DNA from: Deltaproteobacteria bacterium
Lineage (GTDB): Bacteria > Bdellovibrionota > FAC87 > UBA2466
NCBI GenBank assembly: GCA_013205415.1
Contig: JABMMY010000263.1
Coordinates: 1 to 8,833, forward strand
Reading direction: 5' to 3'
Length of the DNA stretch: 8,833 nucleotides
A model generated the notes under the pieces. That model saw nothing but the letters and a program-made list of their open reading frames with translations. It ran no database searches and had not been told where the DNA came from. The translations under genes were made by a program, and so were the position numbers. The first letter of the stretch is position 1; each line of letters opens with the position of its first letter. Shown here in pieces: positions 1 through 6,053 of the stretch.

Positions 1-5
1 ATAGC

Positions 6-52
6 GGATTTCACCGATCTGACCCCCTCAATTTCACGGGTTTGACCCCCCT
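6..52. repeat. IS21 left terminal repeat units (two copies)
   Basis: Two units of the pattern ATTTCAC-(N)-TGACCCCC lie at 6-28 and 29-52. A degenerate third piece (CTTCAGCGGACC) follows at 54-66. They are inverted copies of the four units at the right end and are presumed IstA binding sites. The IS's own istB stop codon is only 36 bp further in, at 88. Confidence 0.8.
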
Positions 53-87
53 GCTTCAGCGGACCTAAGGGACGATGATCTTCTATT

Positions 88-843
88 TCACGAGGGGTCA
101 GTTTTGGTCAATCCTTTTCCCATTTTCACATAAGATTTCCCTTTTATTTCTATTCGAATTGCTTTTTCAACTATGCGTCTGGTGATAGCTTCGCAGGTAA
201 CTGGATCCTCAATGACCTCACCCCAATTTTCTTCTGGTAATTGTGTTGTCACAATTGTGGATTTTGTTTCAATCCGTTCATCCAGAATATCGTAGAGGTC
301 TTGGTAGTGTTGTGGAAGTAGTGGTTTAAGACCAAAATCATCCAGCACAATCAAGTCTACGGTTGAGAGACGTTTCAGAAAGTTGAGATAATTTCCAGAT
401 GCTCTTACGAGTGAAAGTTTTTCGATGAGTGTATTCATACGAAAAAAAAGAGTTGAGTGACGGTTACGACACGCAGCCATTGCGATGGCAGTAGCAAGAT
501 AGGATTTACCAACGCCAGTAGGCCCAATGATTAAAAGATTGTGCCCATCCCTGATGAATCTTGATGTTGAAAGTTCAGCTATTTGTTTCTTATCGATACT
601 ACGAGATGCTGCAAAGTCGATTCCCTCCGGTGTTGCTGAAGAACGAAACGTAGCAGCGTAAATGAGTCTCTGAATTTTAACGTTCCTGCGGTGTTCGATT
701 TCATCAAATAAACAGAGGCCAAGAAACTCTTCATAGCCAAGCTTTTCATCCAAGCCATCTTTAAGTCTGTAGCTTAAATTATTTCTTATCCCGTGAAGCT
801 TTAACTCCATTAGGTAATTTTCGTTAGTGTTGAGTGTTGTCAT
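88..843 (-). CDS. istB: IS21-type transposition helper ATPase IstB
   Basis: This 251-residue protein has the usual IstB length. It is the AAA+ ATPase that regulates target choice and activates the IstA transposase. Visible motifs are Walker A GPTGVGKS at residues 107-114, Walker B DLIVLDDFG at 163-171, and a sensor-like TTQLP at 199-203. The N-terminal part (LKLHGIRNNL, then a helical region to about residue 60) is the usual IstB-like N-terminal domain. The ATG at 843 has a strong Shine-Dalgarno (GAGGAGA) 4-5 bases upstream on the minus strand. The gene overlaps the end of istA by 20 bp, which suggests translational coupling. The frame is intact and no catalytic motif is missing, so the helper may still be functional. 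Confidence 0.95.
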   Translation of the reverse strand: MTTLNTNENYLMELKLHGIRNNLSYRLKDGLDEKLGYEEFLGLCLFDEIEHRRNVKIQRLIYAATFRSSATPEGIDFAASRSIDKKQIAELSTSRFIRDGHNLLIIGPTGVGKSYLATAIAMAACRNRHSTLFFRMNTLIEKLSLVRASGNYLNFLKRLSTVDLIVLDDFGLKPLLPQHYQDLYDILDERIETKSTIVTTQLPEENWGEVIEDPVTCEAITRRIVEKAIRIEIKGKSYVKMGKGLTKTDPS

Positions 844-2359
844 TATTCTCCTCTTTTGGGTTAATGGACCAGCTTCCCTGGCCCCGAAGATATGGATTTT
901 CTTTTCGAATAACTTTTTTTGCTAAAGGTTGCACTGGCGCCTTTGCGATGCTTTGTAATTCATTAAACCGTGGAAATTTAATTTCCAGCCCGTTAATTAC
1001 TTTTGATGCACGTTCTACATTCTCTGCTCCTAGTTTTGATTTAAGCCTTACAATTCCCTGACAACGCCTTAGAAAAACTAGAGGATGACGGCTTTTTGTA
1101 ATAAGTCTTTCAACGACAAAAAAAGTTTCAGGTCCAATCTTTTTTGCGTCATCTAATACATTTTGTGGCGTATATTCCAGCATCGCCTGATGAGCAGGCG
1201 GTAAATGATTTCTATCTGTTTGGTATCTTCCCTTAGAGCCATCTGAAAATTTCCGATGAAGTGATATCCTTTCAAGATTATTAAAAACCTCTATAAAAGA
1301 AGGCGATACTCTTACATCGAGTTCTTTCCCTCTAAGATGATAGGGGCATGAGTAAAAATTCCATTTAACTTGAACATGACAATCAACATGTAGTTTCGCT
1401 TTCTGCCACTCGGCTATTTCATAAACCTCTTTGGGAATCGGTTTTAACCTCCCTTTTTCAGCATTTTCAAACCGCTCTCTTCTTGAAGAGCCATACTTCT
1501 TTTGCACTCGATTATTAAACTCATTACACATTGCAAAAAGAAAGTGGTTCACCTCGGCTTTTGAGAAAAAAGTTCGAATCTTAAAACGAGCTCTCATCCA
1601 ACGCCAAAATACACCAAGAAGATTTTCAATAACCGCCTTGTGAGTCGGTTTTCCAGGTTCGGTTGGAACTGGTGCAAAATCAAAATACTTTGAAAATTTC
1701 CAATACTCAAAATTTACATCCGGATCATAAAAATCAGCTCTTTTAATAGAAACAGTAGCGTTATCTATTCCTACAGTCTCTGTGACCCCACCAAAATAGC
1801 GAAAGGCTCCTTGAGTTGCTATCAACCAATCAACCTGCTTTTGTGTGTATGTTGCCTCACAATAAAAAAGTTGGCTAAAACAAAGTGCTGCACCAAAAAG
1901 TTCAAGCTGTATCCATTCCCCAGTTTTTTTATCGATAAATCCAAAATCAGGTTCTCGTCCTTTATAGTCAGCTTCTGCTCTTAAACCAGGCTGGTAATTT
2001 TTATGCATTACCAAATCGACTCGTGGGTATCGCCTTCGGTACTCGCGCCAGAATGTTACATACGCAATTGCTTTAAAAACGTGTTCATCCTGCAGCTCGC
2101 TTTGATAAGATTCCCAATAATCCAATAGTGTTTGCCCGCGTGAAACCGCCTCTTCGATTATTTTCCAATCCAAAGCATCAGCCCATGGTGCTACATAAAG
2201 TACTGATGCATTTTCTTGTTTCTTAACCTCCTCATCCCAATAACGCCGTACTGTATTTCGCGATATCTTTAATATCCGCGAAATAGTTTTTTTCCCGTGA
2301 CCTAGTCCACGCAGTCTTTCAATCTCAAGTTTCATCCGTAATCCTTTTCGTCGTGCCAT
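824..2359 (-). CDS. istA: IS21-type DDE transposase IstA
   Basis: This 511-residue transposase catalyses cut and strand transfer of the IS. The N-terminus has a helix-turn-helix (residues about 12-42, KKTISRILKISRNTVRRY) that would bind the terminal repeats. The DDE catalytic core is readable: D131 in EADYKG, D199 in GIDN, and E245 in KAVIEN. A basic C-terminal region follows. The ATG at 2359 is preceded by AAGGAGA about 6 bases upstream on the minus strand. The stop lies inside istB (20-bp overlap). The frame is full length without stops, so the element looks potentially active. The start lies only about 65 bp from the innermost right terminal repeat, so any promoter must sit within that gap or the repeats. 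I see no clear sigma-70 boxes there. Confidence 0.95.
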   Translation of the reverse strand: MARRKGLRMKLEIERLRGLGHGKKTISRILKISRNTVRRYWDEEVKKQENASVLYVAPWADALDWKIIEEAVSRGQTLLDYWESYQSELQDEHVFKAIAYVTFWREYRRRYPRVDLVMHKNYQPGLRAEADYKGREPDFGFIDKKTGEWIQLELFGAALCFSQLFYCEATYTQKQVDWLIATQGAFRYFGGVTETVGIDNATVSIKRADFYDPDVNFEYWKFSKYFDFAPVPTEPGKPTHKAVIENLLGVFWRWMRARFKIRTFFSKAEVNHFLFAMCNEFNNRVQKKYGSSRRERFENAEKGRLKPIPKEVYEIAEWQKAKLHVDCHVQVKWNFYSCPYHLRGKELDVRVSPSFIEVFNNLERISLHRKFSDGSKGRYQTDRNHLPPAHQAMLEYTPQNVLDDAKKIGPETFFVVERLITKSRHPLVFLRRCQGIVRLKSKLGAENVERASKVINGLEIKFPRFNELQSIAKAPVQPLAKKVIRKENPYLRGQGSWSINPKEENNDNTQH

Positions 2360-2423
2360 CGAAATCTCCTTTTTTTTAAAAAAGAAGATACCTCAGCCTT
2401 ACGTCCCGATTTCCCTTTTCTAA

Positions 2424-2518
2424 AGGGGTCAGTTTCCCGTGAAATCAAGGGGGTCAGACCGGTGAAATTAGGGGGGTCAGATATCGTGAAATCAGGGGGG
2501 TCAATTCAGGTGAAATCA
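2424..2518. repeat. IS21 right terminal repeat array (four units)
   Basis: Four consecutive units of the form GGGGTCA-(N)-GTGAAATCA lie at 2424-2447, 2448-2470, 2471-2494 and 2495-2518, with lengths 24, 23, 24 and 24 bp. They are inverted relative to the two left-end units. They are presumed transposase binding sites. The last three are in one open plus-strand frame with the interrupted acyltransferase. Each pairs a G-rich, Shine-Dalgarno-like run with a GTG 6-10 bases later. Confidence 0.85.
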
Positions 2519-3673
2519 GCTAGCTTAATCAGCTTCCCACTGTACTTATGGCATTGGCCTTTGCTTTCTTTTGCTAGGATAGTTGAGGGTGAAGTGCCAA
2601 TACGTAACATACGTATATCGTCAGTTTTCCTTTCTGTTTTTCTTGCTTGGCTCACGGCAAGATTCATTGAAAAACCGATTCGTCTTAGCAATAAAAAAAC
2701 TGTTTCAAAGCTCGCTATGCTTTGCGGTATTGTTTTTGTAATCGGGATTTCTGGGTTAGTTGTCAGTAAATTAGATTTTTCTCAATCACACGGATATGAA
2801 AAATTAGCCATTAAGAGGAAAGGTTTTGTGCACGCATTTGGCTCTTCATTAAATTGGTATAGAGGAAGGGAGGATTGGTTATTTACGGGTAATTCATATG
2901 ATAATACAGTTGCCAAACTTAAACTTGCTATTGTTCCAAGTGATAGCGAAACTGAAGCTACCAAGAAAATTTTTTCAAAAATTTCTGAAGTAGGTGCCAA
3001 ATCTAATGTGAAAGTTGTTTTGCTTGTTGGGCCTAATAAATCAAGTATCTATTCGGAATATCTCCCTAAAGAACTTAGTCCATCTGCCAAAAAATACAGT
3101 AGTTTCTTTTTGGATAAGATTAAAAATGTGCCCAATCTTACTGTTTACAATCCGACAGATGATTTTCTTAATTTAAAAAAATCTGAGGGATATATTTATT
3201 GGATGACTGACGCGCATTGGAATAACAAAGGTGCTTTCTTAGCCTATTCAGGTTTTGCTAATCTTCTTGGATTACCTGTTCCACAAGTTGAATTTAAACA
3301 AGGTGCTGTTTATAGCGGTGGCCTTCTCCATATATCTAAATTAAAAGATTTCCCACTACACGCAGAGGATAATTGGGATGTTATTTGGAAAAATAAACCG
3401 ACTTGGATTGAAAGTGACATTGCTGATGAACAAAAAACAGTATTTGGTTCTGCTAGCGTCGTCATTAACAATAATCCGCTCTCAAATAAGTACGTTTGGG
3501 TTGTTGGTGATTCGTTTACAGTCGCTCTAAGGCAGTATTTCAATTCATCATTTAAAGAGGTTCGTTATATTGGCCACTGGCATGACAAGCTTAAAGATTT
3601 ACCCGATAACTTAGCTAAGGCGGATAGGAAGCCTGATATGATAATAGTCGTTAAAGTAGAGCGAAGCTTTTGA
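2519..3673 (+). pseudogene. O-acyltransferase (acyltransferase-3 fused to AlgX/AlgJ-like SGNH domain), 5' part lost to IS21 insertion
   Basis: The remaining frame starts at the IS edge and encodes the last part of an OafA-like membrane acyltransferase followed by an extracytoplasmic SGNH domain. Residue numbers count from the GTG at 2462, inside the IS repeats. LISFPLYLWHWP (22-33) is the conserved late transmembrane motif of acyltransferase-3 proteins, and FIEKPIR (69-75) ends the next helix. A third helix lies at about 84-102. The C-terminal domain has GREDWLF (135-141), TDAHW with D250 and H252, then GDSF with S351. That order, DxH before the GDS serine, is typical of AlgX/AlgJ acetyltransferases. 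The family O-acetylates surface polysaccharides in the periplasm, which fits the neighbouring glycosyltransferases. The N-terminal helices are missing, so the enzyme is probably dead, although the SGNH part could be translated from starts in the IS end. Confidence 0.85.
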
Positions 3674-3701
3674 GCTTTTCATGGACAATCTAATTTTTTT
3701 T

Positions 3702-3721
3702 AACGCTTTTGCTGTAGCGTT
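3702..3721. other. Perfect 6-bp inverted repeat downstream of the acyltransferase
   Basis: AACGCT (3702-3707) and AGCGTT (3716-3721) form a perfect stem with an 8-base loop. An eight-T run precedes it on the plus strand and there is none after it, so it is not a canonical intrinsic terminator in either direction. A smaller stem, AAGCT/AGCTT at 3664-3677, overlaps the acyltransferase stop and is followed by TT. It could be a weak terminator. Confidence 0.35.
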
Positions 3722-3952
3722 GAGTACAAATATTCTGTGTAACCTAAGCGATTATAGACTGAATTTGGGGATGTTATTGATGTGGAGCCGCGGGAGTTAG
3801 AGAAATTAGTGGTCATGGCCTTGATCGAGCATAAGATACCCGTTCGCGGGGCTGAATTCCGAATAATGAAAAGTGGTGTTGGCCTGTCTAATGAGTCTAT
3901 TGCCAAGCAGCTTGGAATTAAAAGAGCACAAATCACAAAAATGCCACTTTGA
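3719..3952 (+). pseudogene. Remnant of a helix-turn-helix antitoxin/regulator gene
   Basis: The open stretch 3758-3952 encodes 64 residues. It includes TEFGDVIDVE, then IPVRGAEFRIMKSGVGLSNE and SIAKQLGIKRAQITKM, then a stop. This resembles Xre/MqsA-like HTH proteins in which a short N-terminal segment is followed by LxGxEFRFLRKxLGLSQxxLAxxLGV and then a WE motif. Here the frame ends just where the WE would be. Upstream, the same frame reads VEYKYSV at 3719-3739, but stops at 3740 and 3755 interrupt it and a shifted frame looks more family-like between them. I therefore read it as a decayed gene with more than one lesion. It sits next to hicAB, and its GC content is higher than that of the acyltransferase, which fits acquired DNA. 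The family assignment is from memory of the motif only. Confidence 0.45.
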
Positions 3953-3967
3953 AATTCTAATTCGTTG

Positions 3968-4393
3968 TTAGGCCGCCAATACAATCAAGATTTCCTCCTG
4001 CAGCGCTCTAGAAATCATGGCCAGAGTTCTTACCGTTGGGTTCGATTTACCAGGGGTTTCTAGCTTCTGTAATTGCTGAATGCTCATTTTCAAGAGCTTG
4101 GCCAACTCTCTCTGTGTATAGCCGTGCTTTAGGCGTGCATCGCGAATCATCAACGGGATCGCTACGTCTTCTGTGGGAGTGATCCAATAATACTCTTTTC
4201 CCTGGTGGCGATTGGCTTCCGGCAGCCGCCATTTGGGGTCCCGAGCCTCCTCTAGGCGCAGGCCTAAAGCCTCCTTGGCGTTTGCCAACGCTTTCTCTTT
4301 CGTAGCTCCATCGCTGAAGCAGCCGGGAAACTCAGGGAATTCCACCGAATAACGCCTTCCATCCTTGTAAACTCTCGCCTGATATTTAATCAC
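3968..4393 (-). CDS. hicB: HicB-type antitoxin with Xre DNA-binding domain
   Basis: This 141-residue protein is the antitoxin of a HicAB pair. The N-terminus (residues 1-60) has the HicB partial RNase H-like fold, recognisable by YSVEFPEFPGCFSDG followed by TKEKALANAKEAL. Residues about 82-135 form an Xre-type helix-turn-helix (RDARLKHGYTQRELAKLLKM, then PTVRTLAMISRAL). That domain would bind the operon's own operator, so the protein both neutralises HicA and represses transcription. The GTG start (4391-4393) overlaps the TGA stop of hicA in a GTGA junction, implying translational coupling. The gene is visibly more GC-rich than the glycosyltransferase genes, consistent with horizontal acquisition. 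The TAA stop is at 3968-3970. Confidence 0.92.
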   Translation of the reverse strand: MIKYQARVYKDGRRYSVEFPEFPGCFSDGATKEKALANAKEALGLRLEEARDPKWRLPEANRHQGKEYYWITPTEDVAIPLMIRDARLKHGYTQRELAKLLKMSIQQLQKLETPGKSNPTVRTLAMISRALQEEILIVLAA

Positions 4394-4581
4394 AATAGTT
4401 TTACTCCCGTTTGCTTTTCGATTGCTCTAATTAGTCCACGCCCTAAATCTTTGTTACCGTGAATAGGAATCTCGGTAATCAGATTTCCCTTGAGCATTTT
4501 CACGTGTGAGCCTCTTTGACCTTTAATCATCCAGCCCTGCTTCATTAGTGTTTTTACGATTTTCTTTCCCGATACTGGCAC
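4390..4581 (-). CDS. hicA: HicA-type mRNA interferase toxin
   Basis: This 63-residue protein has the typical length of HicA toxins, small double-stranded-RNA-binding-fold ribonucleases that cut mRNA. The family pattern is clear: PVSGKKIVKTLMKQGW at the start, the active-site region GSHVKM with the presumed catalytic His26, and ITEIPIHGNKDLGRGLIRAI leading to the C-terminus. The GTG start is chosen because the conserved first helix needs it; the next in-frame ATG (codon 13) would remove that helix. No separate Shine-Dalgarno is seen, only AAAG touching the start, and the predicted promoter puts transcription start at about the first codon. It is co-transcribed with hicB (4-bp overlap). Confidence 0.92.
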   Translation of the reverse strand: MPVSGKKIVKTLMKQGWMIKGQRGSHVKMLKGNLITEIPIHGNKDLGRGLIRAIEKQTGVKLL

Positions 4582-4586
4582 CTTTA

Positions 4587-4615
4587 TATATACAGCATAT
4601 AAGCTGTCCTTTCAA
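4587..4615 (-). promoter_or_regulatory. Predicted sigma-70-type promoter of hicAB
   Basis: On the minus strand, TTGAAA (4610-4615) and TATATA (4587-4592) are separated by exactly 17 bp. The usual distance from the -10 box places +1 at about 4580, at the GTG start of hicA (4579-4581). The transcript would then be leaderless or nearly so. This is prediction from consensus only. Confidence 0.55.
4592..4607. promoter_or_regulatory. Candidate HicB operator palindrome
   Basis: ACAGC (4592-4596) and GCTGT (4603-4607) flank ATATAA, giving a 16-bp near-perfect palindrome with only one mismatched pair. It fills most of the spacer between the predicted -35 and -10 boxes, so a dimeric HicB bound there would block RNA polymerase. 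Assigning HicB as the binder is inference from its HTH domain and the position. Confidence 0.55.
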
Positions 4616-4826
4616 GTTTGAATAATGATCTAATCATTTAGATTTACGTTAAATACATGCCTAATCTTCAATTAAGGCTTAGTCGAGAAACGCAGGGGAG
4701 CGCCGCCCCCTTGAACTGAGGCACTATTTTACATTTTAATTGTTACTTTATTGATTTAAACGCCGAGTGGGCTCGGTGCATGAGTGTCATCGAAATTCTT
4801 TTGCGTCAGGATTAGTGGCTGTCGGA
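4616..4826. other. Non-coding stretch with several hairpins
   Basis: I find no supportable gene in this stretch between the hicA promoter and the weak frame that ends at 4827. It contains AGGGG (4694-4698) paired with CCCCT (4707-4711). It also has a 7-bp stem with one G-T pair, CGCCGAG (4761-4767) with CTCGGTG (4772-4778), around a TGGG loop. A bulged stem lies around GCCTAAT...ATTAAGGC near 4660-4680. None has a following T-run on the plus strand. It could be debris of repeats or a decayed gene. Confidence 0.4.
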
Positions 4827-5117
4827 CTACGAGGATGAATTATGACCGATGCTAATCTCGCCGAGATCCTTCGCTGCGCTCAGGATACGCCGCTTTCCGA
4901 AAAAATTTTGGATACCCTTCGGGTACATTTTCATTTTCCGAAAGCGACTAATTAACTGTAATAGTCTTCCTAATTTGCTAGTGAAGGTCTGTTTCTGATC
5001 TGCCGGGCGTGGAAAATTCATTTTGTCAAAAAGTCCGAAAGAGATCGTATAGCAATTAGTACTAATCTCTTTTTCTGTCTGTTCCATTATTTGTTCCCAA
5101 AGCTCTCGGTTAGTCAT
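4827..5117 (-). CDS. Doubtful small hypothetical protein running into a repeat element
   Basis: This is a 96-codon frame with an ATG at 5115-5117, overlapping the end of the upstream glycosyltransferase by 8 bp (ATGACTAA junction). The first 56 or so residues (MTNRELWEQIMEQTEKEI, then a stretch with GLFDKMNFPRP) match no family I know. From about residue 57 on, the frame reads through the palindromic repeat at 4855-4946. There it gives the sequence RKMKMYPKG and RILSAAKDLGEI, the kind of translation typical of intergenic repeats and not of a conserved protein. It ends with TAG. It may be a genuine short coupled gene whose 3' end was replaced by repeat insertion, or simply a chance frame. Confidence 0.3.
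   Translation of the reverse strand: MTNRELWEQIMEQTEKEISTNCYTISFGLFDKMNFPRPADQKQTFTSKLGRLLQLISRFRKMKMYPKGIQNFFGKRRILSAAKDLGEISIGHNSSS
4855..4946. repeat. REP-like palindromic element with nested hairpins
   Basis: Three structures are adjacent. The first is a perfect palindrome, ATCTCG-C-CGAGAT, at 4855-4867. The second is ATCCT...AGGAT at 4866-4886 around a TCGCTGCGCTC core. The third is a large stem of CGCTTTCCGAAAA (4891-4903) and TTTTCCGAAAGCG (4934-4946), matching at 12 of 13 positions. It encloses a centred inner hairpin, TACCC-TTC-GGGTA (4913-4925). The arrangement resembles repetitive extragenic palindromes. It lies downstream of the minus-strand glycosyltransferase genes, where it could protect mRNA 3' ends or end transcription. 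Whether it is repeated elsewhere cannot be seen from one copy. Confidence 0.6.
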
Positions 5118-6042
5118 TTTGGGACCTGCTCACAAAGTATTGTTTTACCGATTGATGAAAAAGAGGTTTATTACTATTCCATTGGTATAGCCTCTGGCTA
5201 TCGAGAGTAATATCTTTTGATGCGCAAAATTCATTTTCAACCAGAATTCTAATCCTATCAAAATATTGCCTTGAGAATTTCTTGCCGTGATAAAGGTGTG
5301 TGATATTTCCAGAAACAGAGCCGATATCACCTTTAACCGCTTCATAGGATTGCCAGGCCCAAAGTAAATATTCTTTTCTATTATGAGGGGGTAATAATTG
5401 GACCATTTGTTGATTCCAAAGACCCAACCAACTCAGTAATTGATAGGTGTCACTAGAGCCCACCACATCTTTATCATAGAACCCATTGGATAAAACATCT
5501 CGTCTAGCAGACCAAATCAAACCGACACTTGGCCAAGGACTGGCCTCTAGCCATTGGCTATGGTCCGGATTTTCTGCTATAAACTTTCCAAAACTAGGTG
5601 TGTTTTCGTAGGCGGGATCTGAATAGTGACCATCTTCAGAGACATACTCAAAGGGCTGAACTACTTTGAAGGTGTCTAATTTTTTTTCCGTCTCCTGAAA
5701 CCAGTTGCTATTTTCAAAAATAATATCGGCATCGAGCCAAGCTACTTTATCAACGTTATTTGGCAATGACTCTAAAGCGATATTGAGTAATCTCTCTTTT
5801 TGCCACAAAAGATTCTTATCGGTACCTCGAATATGAATAGCATCGTTAATAAAAAAAGGTTGGTCATTAAAGGCAAGTTCAACCGTCACAATGGGATGGT
5901 TTAAATGTTTACGAAATTGAACGTAGTTGTCTTTAAGTTTTTGGCAATTGGCAGGATTAAAGTAACTTGTAATTAAAGCTAGCATTTTTTTTGCGATGTA
6001 TTGAGTGTGTACCGATTTTACTAAGATTGAAGGCGAGGTCAA
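5110..6042 (-). CDS. Glycosyltransferase-like protein (GT-A type fold)
   Basis: This frame of up to 310 residues resembles a GT-A glycosyltransferase. It has an N-terminal MLALITSYFNP beta strand (from residue 20), VAWLDADIIF with a DxD-like D104-A-D106 that would hold the metal and nucleotide sugar, and VVQPFEYV after it. A second conserved block is WPSVGLIWSARRDVL (170-184), followed by GFYDKDVVGSSD. It has no membrane helices, so it is probably cytoplasmic and acts on a lipid-linked glycan. The longest frame starts at TTG (6042) with only a weak AGAAAA upstream. ATG at codon 20 (5985) begins exactly at the fold's first strand but lacks a Shine-Dalgarno. The TTG start is only 11 bp after the preceding glycosyltransferase, so the two are likely one operon. 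Donor and acceptor are unknown. Confidence 0.75.
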   Translation of the reverse strand: MTSPSILVKSVHTQYIAKKMLALITSYFNPANCQKLKDNYVQFRKHLNHPIVTVELAFNDQPFFINDAIHIRGTDKNLLWQKERLLNIALESLPNNVDKVAWLDADIIFENSNWFQETEKKLDTFKVVQPFEYVSEDGHYSDPAYENTPSFGKFIAENPDHSQWLEASPWPSVGLIWSARRDVLSNGFYDKDVVGSSDTYQLLSWLGLWNQQMVQLLPPHNRKEYLLWAWQSYEAVKGDIGSVSGNITHLYHGKKFSRQYFDRIRILVENEFCASKDITLDSQRLYQWNSNKPLFHQSVKQYFVSRSQND

Positions 6043-6053
6043 ATTATTTTTTC

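Larger units (their letters stand above)
6..2518 (-). mobile_element. IS21-family insertion sequence, about 2.5 kb
   Basis: The element holds istA and istB in the usual overlapping order, both on the minus strand, between multiple 23-24 bp terminal repeats. Multiple subterminal repeats bound by the transposase are a known hallmark of IS21. The right edge near 2518 is supported by the switch from repeat units to an acyltransferase reading frame, and the outer unit there reads TGATTTCACC on the minus strand, giving the TG...CA form. The left edge is less sure. The outermost visible unit starts GGATTTCACC at 6, without the TG, so either the tip has diverged or another unit lies before the window. 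TAGC occurs at 2-5 and 2521-2524 and could be a 4-bp target duplication, but that requires the right edge at 2520 instead. The insertion breaks a chromosomal acyltransferase gene. Confidence 0.9.

Noticed and set aside
834..1643. Plus-strand frames antisense to istA
   Set aside because: They are short, without ribosome sites, and fully antisense to the intact transposase gene.
2424..2518. Regular 24-bp repeats that a repeat finder might call CRISPR
   Set aside because: Units abut without spacers, and inverted copies sit at the other IS end, so they are IS21 terminal repeats.
3702..3721. Intrinsic terminator after the acyltransferase
   Set aside because: The T-run lies 5' of the stem, not 3', on the plus strand, and A follows the stem on the minus strand.
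3960..3977. GTTAGGC with TTCGTTG at the hicB end, resembling an integron attC core, with hicAB as possible cassette
   Set aside because: No matching second core (RYYYAAC/GTTRRRY pair) with paired arms lies at attC distance on either side, so the match is most likely chance.
3700..3984. 94-codon minus-strand frame
   Set aside because: It is antisense to the HTH remnant, overlaps the hicB end, and shows no family motif.
4047..4232. 61-codon minus-strand frame
   Set aside because: It lies entirely inside hicB in another frame and is a shadow of that GC-richer gene.
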